Positions 26,704 to 32,307 of a DNA stretch of 32,307 bases are shown piece after piece; the stretch's first letter is position 1, and each line of letters opens with the position of its first letter. A program made the translations under genes and the position numbers. Origin of the DNA: Zopfochytrium polystomum (taxonomy: Eukaryota; Chytridiomycota; Chytridiomycetes; Chytridiales; Chytridiaceae); the NCBI GenBank assembly GCA_025765615.1, contig JAIVFJ010000493.1, positions 1 to 32,307 on the forward strand. Reading direction: 5' to 3'. A model generated the notes under the pieces. The model was given only the letters and a program-made list of their open reading frames with translations, was not told the DNA's origin and ran no database searches.

Positions 26704-28368
26704 TCAGGATGGGAATAATTCCGATATCCAATCCTCCAGGAATTTCCGTTGAGCATTCAGCTGAGGTTGATTGTAAAATTTTGCAGGAATCAGAAAGGCA
26801 GTCTTTGGATGCAAATCATTTGCTTTCAAAAATTTCAAAACATCCAGGTCAGAGTTTGTAAATGCATTTTCAGAGTATTTCAGCTCGAGTCCGCTTGTTT
26901 TCCACCATGGGAGAGATCGAAAAATAGTTCGCAATCGGCAAGCCTCATCTAATGCTCTGGCTGTATATTTTAGTGTCAGGCCGCTGTCCTTCCACCATTG
27001 CAGAGCATCTATGTGGCCTGCAATTGAAGCGCTGTTCAGAGCTGCCGTGGAATATTTCAATGTAAGCCCACTCCGGCCCAACCACTGAAGGATAGCAAGA
27101 TTCCCCGTGCTACTTGCAGATTTCAAAGCAACACTCGTGAATTTCAGATCAAGGCCACTTGCTTGCCACCACTCCAGAACAGCTAAATGACCTCCATGGC
27201 ATGCGCCATCAAGTGCCCTATGGGTGTACTGTAGATTCAATCCACTATTTTTCCACCACTCCAAGACATCAATATGTCCACGTTCGCTTGCTCTGTCTAT
27301 AGCTTCGGCCGAGTGTGATAGTTCCAAACTGTTCTGTGACCACCACTCCAGGACTTTGACATGGCTCTTCTTGCTGGCAAGGTCCAGTGCACGAGAGTAC
27401 TTCAGCTCCAGCCCACTGCTTTTCCACCAGCTCAAAACTTCCAAATGGCCAGCTCCAGCTGCATTGTCCATTGCATTGATCGAGTATTTCAGCTCCAAAC
27501 CGCTATCTTTCCACCATTCCAGAACTGCAAGGTGGCCATTTTTGCTGGCTTGATCGATGGCGTACTGGGTGAATTTCAGCTCAAATCCACTCTCCAACCA
27601 CCATTGCAGCACCGAGACATGGCCCTTCTCGCTTGCGTCATCGATGGCTGAGTTCGTGAACCGAGAAACCAAACCACTTTCTTTCCACCACTGAAGGACA
27701 GCAACGTGCCCTCCAGAAGACGCTTCATCAAGGGGGAACATGTCCTCGCCCTTGATGATTCCACACTTTAACAAGTCCAATCCACTGTCCCGCCACCACT
27801 GCAGAACGCCAATATGCCCTTCACTAGAAGCCATACCCAACGCCAAGCGAGAATACACCCTGTCAACCTCGACTCCACTTTTCATCCACCACTGCAGCAC
27901 GTGAACGTGTCCGTGTTCGCTAGCGGCGTCCATGGGAAGTTCCGGATACCGGAAGTCCTCGTCAGAATTTTCGTCAACATCGTCATCGTCGTAAAGCACC
28001 CGAAACGAAAAGTCGACCCCGCTCTCTTTCCACCATTGGAGGACTGGAACGTGTCCGAAACTGCTCGCAGCGGAGATCGCCTCCAGGAAGTCGGTGGTCG
28101 GCGCATCAGACACGCGATGGTCGTTGGACGAGCGGCTGTGCTGCAGCAACAGATCGAGCAGGTCGACGTCGCCACGCGCACTGGCCTCTTTGAATGGCTC
28201 GCGGAAGAGCGTAAAATAGGATCGCAGTTGAATCTGGCGCAGTTGAAACAGGGTTGATAGGCGCATCGCGTCCTTCGCGGGCAGATGGCGGCAGACGATC
28301 TCGACGGCGTGGGCTGGGAGGCTGTGCTGCATTTTGGGGGAGATCAACGCGTTGTTTTTTTTTGACAT
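26704..28368 (-). CDS. F-box-like protein with 13 ankyrin-type WW-K-SG repeats
   Basis: ATG at 28368 gives 554 aa without introns. The N-terminus (SLPAHAVEIVCRHLPAKDAM, then RLSTLFQLRQIQ) resembles an F-box. It leads into ARGDVDLLDLLLQH and thirteen ~33-residue units of the form GHLAVLEWWKDSGLELKY followed by a helix such as AIDQASKN. These are ankyrin-like repeats in which WW replaces the usual small residues, a form common in chytrids. Repeat 1 is followed by an acidic insertion (DDDDVDENSDED). The last units lose the pattern, and the protein ends QRKFLEDWISELFPS. If the F-box is real, it would be a substrate receptor of an SCF ubiquitin ligase with the repeats binding the target (inference). 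A broken tandem paralogue lies upstream at 29559-31259. Confidence 0.88.
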   Translation of the reverse strand: MSKKNNALISPKMQHSLPAHAVEIVCRHLPAKDAMRLSTLFQLRQIQLRSYFTLFREPFKEASARGDVDLLDLLLQHSRSSNDHRVSDAPTTDFLEAISAASSFGHVPVLQWWKESGVDFSFRVLYDDDDVDENSDEDFRYPELPMDAASEHGHVHVLQWWMKSGVEVDRVYSRLALGMASSEGHIGVLQWWRDSGLDLLKCGIIKGEDMFPLDEASSGGHVAVLQWWKESGLVSRFTNSAIDDASEKGHVSVLQWWLESGFELKFTQYAIDQASKNGHLAVLEWWKDSGLELKYSINAMDNAAGAGHLEVLSWWKSSGLELKYSRALDLASKKSHVKVLEWWSQNSLELSHSAEAIDRASERGHIDVLEWWKNSGLNLQYTHRALDGACHGGHLAVLEWWQASGLDLKFTSVALKSASSTGNLAILQWLGRSGLTLKYSTAALNSASIAGHIDALQWWKDSGLTLKYTARALDEACRLRTIFRSLPWWKTSGLELKYSENAFTNSDLDVLKFLKANDLHPKTAFLIPAKFYNQPQLNAQRKFLEDWISELFPS

Positions 28369-29558
28369 GTCCGCGCACGGCTTGTTCGTTCCCACACTTT
28401 CCGTTTAGGACGTTGGGCAAGGAATTTGGCTTTTGCACTCGATTGAGGCAAGGCTACCTCGACATGATAATGTCCTCGGCGGGGGGCGGGAGGGACAAGC
28501 TCAACAAAATTACCGATGGGGATCACTCACTGCCACATACATCGTAATCAGTAGGCGTTGTCGGAGTCGATTGCGACGGCCCAGTGCAGCCATGCCATGT
28601 ATAATGTCTCATCGTGGGAACAGTCATGTGTTGGTGGCTCCCTCGCCTGTCAAAATCCCAGAAGGCAAACGCTGCAGGCGAAAGCTTGCGCTTAATCGGC
28701 TGCCGCAACGGCCGACGCTGGACAACAGCAGGGAAATGGTACAGCACGGCGGTTAGGTTTCCAAATTGGGACTCCTCACATGATGTCCTCCACCCAGGAA
28801 ATGGGATTGCCTTTGAACCTCCGCAGTCTACCAAGTGCGGTGCCAATTGCAGCAAATCCCACCCTGGACAGAATGTTCTACTGATAGCGTAACTTGAAAC
28901 GCCAGAACAGAGATATAGTACAATGTGGCCGAAGCGACGGGATCCAGCGAGTTCCAGAGCCAACTAATGGCTTCCAACTTTGCGCGTCCTTCTTTCTTTC
29001 AACCGCGGCACGTGGTGTTAAGGGTCGGTTTCTTTCTGAGCTGAGCATGGAAAAGAGTGATCGTTCCCACCTCCATGAGCTGTGGCTTAAACCAGTTCCA
29101 GCTTAGACGACTTATGCGCAAGAGATCGTCGTAGAAGCTTGAACATGGGCTTTGACAAACTGTCCCCCTGGCCTATCCAGGCCAAGGCCGCGTTAAAGGC
29201 ACTTTCGACGAAGAAACTTCGTCACCAGGTCGGCAGGAACACGGCTCTGAAAAAGAAGTCAGAAAGTGATTTCACGCCACGGCAAGAAGAGTAACGTGCT
29301 ATTGCACAAGATTGCGTTCACAGCATGGAGCTGTTGGCAGAGGCACTGAGCACAGCTTAATCAGCGAGTGCGGATACAGTTGTCGCCACTATGACGTATC
29401 TGCGCTAGTAAATCGCGGAAAGTGGGAAAATAGCAACGTCCAGTGAAAAGATGGCTCGCTTTAAACACTCAGGTACCATCAAACCTTCAGCTCAAGTCAT
29501 AATTTGTTTATTTAGCAACAAAAAAATGAACCAGAGACAGTTGAAAACAACATGCAGA
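28369..29558. other. Intergenic between the ankyrin-like pair; two weak frames
   Basis: A minus-strand frame (28523-28963, about 146 codons) has a protein-like section (PLRQPIKRKLSPAAFAFWDF) but no family match. A plus-strand frame at 29145-29294 (49 aa) starts MGFDKLSPWPIQAKAALKAL and is very basic. Neither has enough support to be called a gene. The proximal 100-200 bp would be the promoter of the ankyrin-like gene. Confidence 0.35.
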
Positions 29559-31259
29559 CTAAAAAAGTTCCGAGATCCAATCCTCCAGAAATTTCCGTTG
29601 ATCATTCAGCTGAGGTTCATTGTAAAAACTCGCAGGAATCTGGAAGGTGCTCATTGGTTGCAAAGAAAGCTGCAGCACTTCTAGGTCCGAGTTCGTAAAT
29701 GCGTCTTGAGAGTACTTCAGCTCCAGTCCGCTTTTTTTCCAACAGGAGAGATTGAAAAATAGTTCGCGATTGGCAAGCCTTATCCAATGCTCTGGCTGCA
29801 TATTTTAGCGTCAGACCGCTATCCTTCCACCATTGCAGAACATCAATGTGGCCTCCAATCGAAGCATGGTCCACCGCTGCAGAGCTGTACCAATAGCCTA
29901 AACCACTGCTGGCCCACCACTGGAGGATTGTTGGTAGATTCAATGCTTTGCTTGCCAAATCCAAAGCTGCCTTTGAGAATCGCAGCTACAGACCACTTGC
30001 TCTCCACCACTCCAGAACAGCCAATTCACCTCGCAAATTTGCGCTATCAAGTCCGTTGTGACTGTACAGAAGTGTCAATCCACTATTTTCCACCAATCCA
30101 ATACATCAATATGTTCAAATTCGCTTGCATCGTCCATCGCTCTAGCCCCGTATTTTAATGCAAGGGAACTCGTATGCCACCACTGTAGCACTGAAACATG
30201 TCCAGATGAACTCGCCAAATTCATTGCCCAAACGTGGTACCCAGGAGCCAAACGGTTCTCCAACCACCACTCCAGGACTGACATGACCGTTCCTGCTTGC
30301 CATGTCCAACGGAGAAGAGTATTTCAACTTCAGTCCACTGCTTTTCCACCAACTCAAAACGTTCAAATAACCTGCTCCTGCTGCACTGTCGATCGCTGCG
30401 CTGGAGTATTTCAGCTCCAAGCCACTGCCTTTCCACCAATCCAGAACTGCAGTTTGGCCACATTTGCTGGCGTGATCGATTGCCATCATTGTGAATTTCA
30501 ATTCGTATCCGCTCTGTTTCCAAAATTCCAACACTGCGACATGGCCATTGGCACTGGCGACATCCATGGCTGTGTTTGTGTACTGCGGAACCAATCCACT
30601 CTCTTTCCACCATTGAAGAACAAGAGCCTGGCCAGTTCGAGACGCTTCGTTGAGGGGAGGAGTAATTCCTCTTCAGCGTTGCGTACAGGAATCGCCAAGT
30701 CCAGTCCACCCTCCACCACTGCAGAACGTCAACATGCCCTGCATCACAAGCCGACACTAGTGCCAGAAGTGAGTAGACTCCATCAAGCACGATTCCGCTG
30801 TCCTTCCACCACTGTAGCACGTGAACATGTCCGTTCTCGCTGGCGACGTCCATGGGAAGAGCGCAGGGATACTCTCCATCATCGTCGTCGTCATCGAAAA
30901 AGCGTGGGAACGACATGTCGACACCGCTTTCCTTCCACCACTGGAGAACCCGCACTTCTCCGACTTTGCTCGCAGCGGAGAGCGCCTGCAGGACGTCCAT
31001 GACGGGCAACGGCGCGCAGATGTGCTGCAGCAACAGATAGAGCAGGTCGACGTGGCCACCTTCGCTGGCCTCGGCGAGTGGCTGAGCGTGGAGCATATCG
31101 CGCTTGAATCTGGTGCAGCCGGAACAGCGCCGATAGGCGGATTGCATCCTCCGCGTTAGATGGCGGCAGACGATCGCCACGGCGTGGCCTGGGAGGCTGG
31201 GTCGCGTCGTGGATCTTGACGACGGCCGCTGTGAGACACGGTTTTTTGTTGCCCCGCAT
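29559..31259 (-). pseudogene. Frameshifted tandem paralogue of the F-box/ankyrin-like gene
   Basis: The same layout as 26704-28368 can be followed across several frames: an F-box-like start (SLPGHAVAIVCRHL, then in another frame AIRLSALFRLHQIQ), the acidic insertion after the first repeat (FFDDDDDDGEYP), repeats such as GHVDVLQWWR and GHIDVLQWWKDSGLTLKYAA, and the shared end QRKFLEDWISELF. The frame changes at least five times. Some repeats are present but others are shortened; for example DWWKIVD stops early. Without so many shifts it would encode a protein of about 560 aa. Many shifts spread over 1.7 kb favour a pseudogene, although some could be sequence errors. Orientation is the same as the intact copy, so this is a tandem duplicate. 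Confidence 0.8.
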
Positions 31260-31283
31260 TTGGCTGCACCGCCACCGCAGAGC

Positions 31284-32307
31284 ATGCCAACGGAGCCGGC
31301 GCCGCTGACGCCATCCTCTTACGACGTAAGGCGACGAAGCGTTTTGATCCCCTGCTAACAGTCTCCCGCCCCCTTCCCCTCCCCCTCCCCTCTCCGACTT
31401 GATCGACTCTGCGTAGGTGATGATCAGCTACTGCTGGCAGGACAGCGCCATCGCGAGGGAGGTCGCGGACGAGCTCGACGCCCGCGGCTTCAGCATCTGG
31501 ATCGACATCCAAAAGATGCACGGCGACATCAACGCGTCCATGATCGACGCCATCCTCAGCTCCAAAGTCGTTATAGCTTTCATTCGGACGGGTACTGCAA
31601 GTCGGCAAACTGCTTGAAAGAGATTGAGTTTGCGAACGAGAAGAAGAAGACGATCGTTCCTGTCCGTCTGTCGCACTCGAAAGAAGTGACTTCGAGCATA
31701 CCTGCTTTCATTACCACCGGCAAGCTGTGTGAGTATTCGTTTTCTTGAATAGTGGACTTTGGGAATCTAATGCCATCATCGCCCTAGACTTCGATCTAAG
31801 CCCCGCCAATTTGGGCAGACCCCCAGCAACGACGTTCGACCGCAGAAAACCTGATTACGCACCTGACGCAGTTCACCGGAAAAGCTCCTACGCTTGTGAC
31901 TCCCGAGCCAGTCAAATCCGGGAAATGCTTCCCACCGATCCCGATACGAAAGGATCCCGAAAACTTTATCGACCGATCCGACTTGTGGGAGACGCTGGAT
32001 GCTCGTTTCTCATCCGAGCGCCTCTGCATCCTCCGGGGCGTCGGCGGCTCTGGCAAGACGTACGCCGCAATCAAGTACGCGCACCAAAAGCTCCGCGAAG
32101 GCCACCACGTCAGCTGGTTCCGCGCCGACAGCCCGGACAACCTGCGCGCCGACGCGGTGCAGTCACGCGACGTCTTCGCGGGCCTCCCAGATCCCGAGAA
32201 GCTGTCCCCGGCAAACCGTCTTTGCCCAAATCGCGTCCCTCCCTCCGCGGCGGACGGGGCGCAACCGCGGCTGATCGTGAGACAACGTCGAGCGCTCGCA
32301 GACGTCG
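31284..32307 (+). CDS. TIR domain plus P-loop NTPase (NLR-like), 3' partial, several single-base shifts
   Basis: Exon 1 (31284-31325) encodes MPTEPAPLTPSSYD. Exon 2 (31417-31729) encodes a TIR domain: VMISYCWQDSAIAREVADEL, FSIWIDIQKMHGDINASM, VVIAFI, then after a -1 shift near 31583 DGYCKSANCLKEIEFANEKK and TIVPVRL, and after a +1 shift in AAAA (31680-31683) SSIPAFITTGKL. Exon 3 starts at 31819 in matching phase and reaches LWETLDARF, then LCILRGVGGSGKTYAAIKYA (Walker A), HVSWFRAD, FAQIASLPP and RLIV/DNVE (Walker B-like) with further shifts near 32207, 32255 and 32280. The order TIR then NB domain is that of NLR immune receptors. At the usual NADase Glu position (as in GSxxEAM of related TIRs) this protein has Ala (INASM). 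It may be a pseudogene or a damaged read of a functional gene; the window ends inside it. Confidence 0.75.

Overview
The window looks like nuclear DNA of a filamentous or zoosporic fungus, most probably a chytrid. I infer this from many short GT-AG introns (about 60-110 nt), GC-biased codon use, leucine-rich-repeat membrane proteins built from 72-nt exons, an F-box-like protein with 'VLEWWKxSGLELKY' ankyrin-type repeats, a fungal PEX39-like protein and a TIR/NTPase gene. I saw no rRNA, convincing tRNA, CRISPR or bacterial operon structure.

Layout. 0.1-4.2 kb: end of a kinase-fold protein carrying a tail of more than 1,000 Gly/Ala/Lys residues. 4.5-4.7 kb: relic of a zinc alcohol dehydrogenase. 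4.9-6.8 and 11.4-13.6 kb: two direct copies of one minus-strand gene for a small secreted peptide, assembled from mini-exons of 8-24 nt; a decayed third 3' end lies at 13.9-14.2 kb. 7.5 kb: hypothetical gene start. 9.6-10.3 kb: Beta-class-like glutathione S-transferase. 15.0-19.1 kb: two tandem LRR-transmembrane genes with identical exon plans. 19.6-21.8 kb: two tandem short-chain dehydrogenase-like genes. 21.9-22.5 kb: ACT-domain protein (minus). 23.1-23.6 kb: secreted proline/arginine-rich peptide. 23.6-24.0 kb: Cys-containing hypothetical (minus). 24.7-25.4 kb: PEX39-like (minus). 25.9-26.6 kb: a MITE and a second left end. 26.7-28.4 kb: F-box/ankyrin-like gene (minus), with a frameshifted tandem relative at 29.6-31.3 kb. 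31.3 kb to the end: TIR plus P-loop NTPase gene, 3' partial and frameshifted.

Themes. Tandem duplication dominates: the mini-exon genes, LRR genes, dehydrogenases and ankyrin-like genes are all paired. Many products are secreted or on the surface (mini-exon peptides, LRR receptors, Pro/Arg-rich peptide) or look like recognition and signalling proteins (kinase fold, TIR-NTPase, ankyrin-like). The most novel item is the mini-exon pair. Its design, a signal peptide followed by tiny exons mostly in multiples of three, resembles the micro-exon genes of schistosomes. Where the two copies differ in three of the internal mini-exons, the changes are almost all synonymous in one frame, which supports a real, conserved protein.

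Caveat: several genes carry single-base indels, often in homopolymers. Some of these may be sequencing or assembly errors rather than biological decay.
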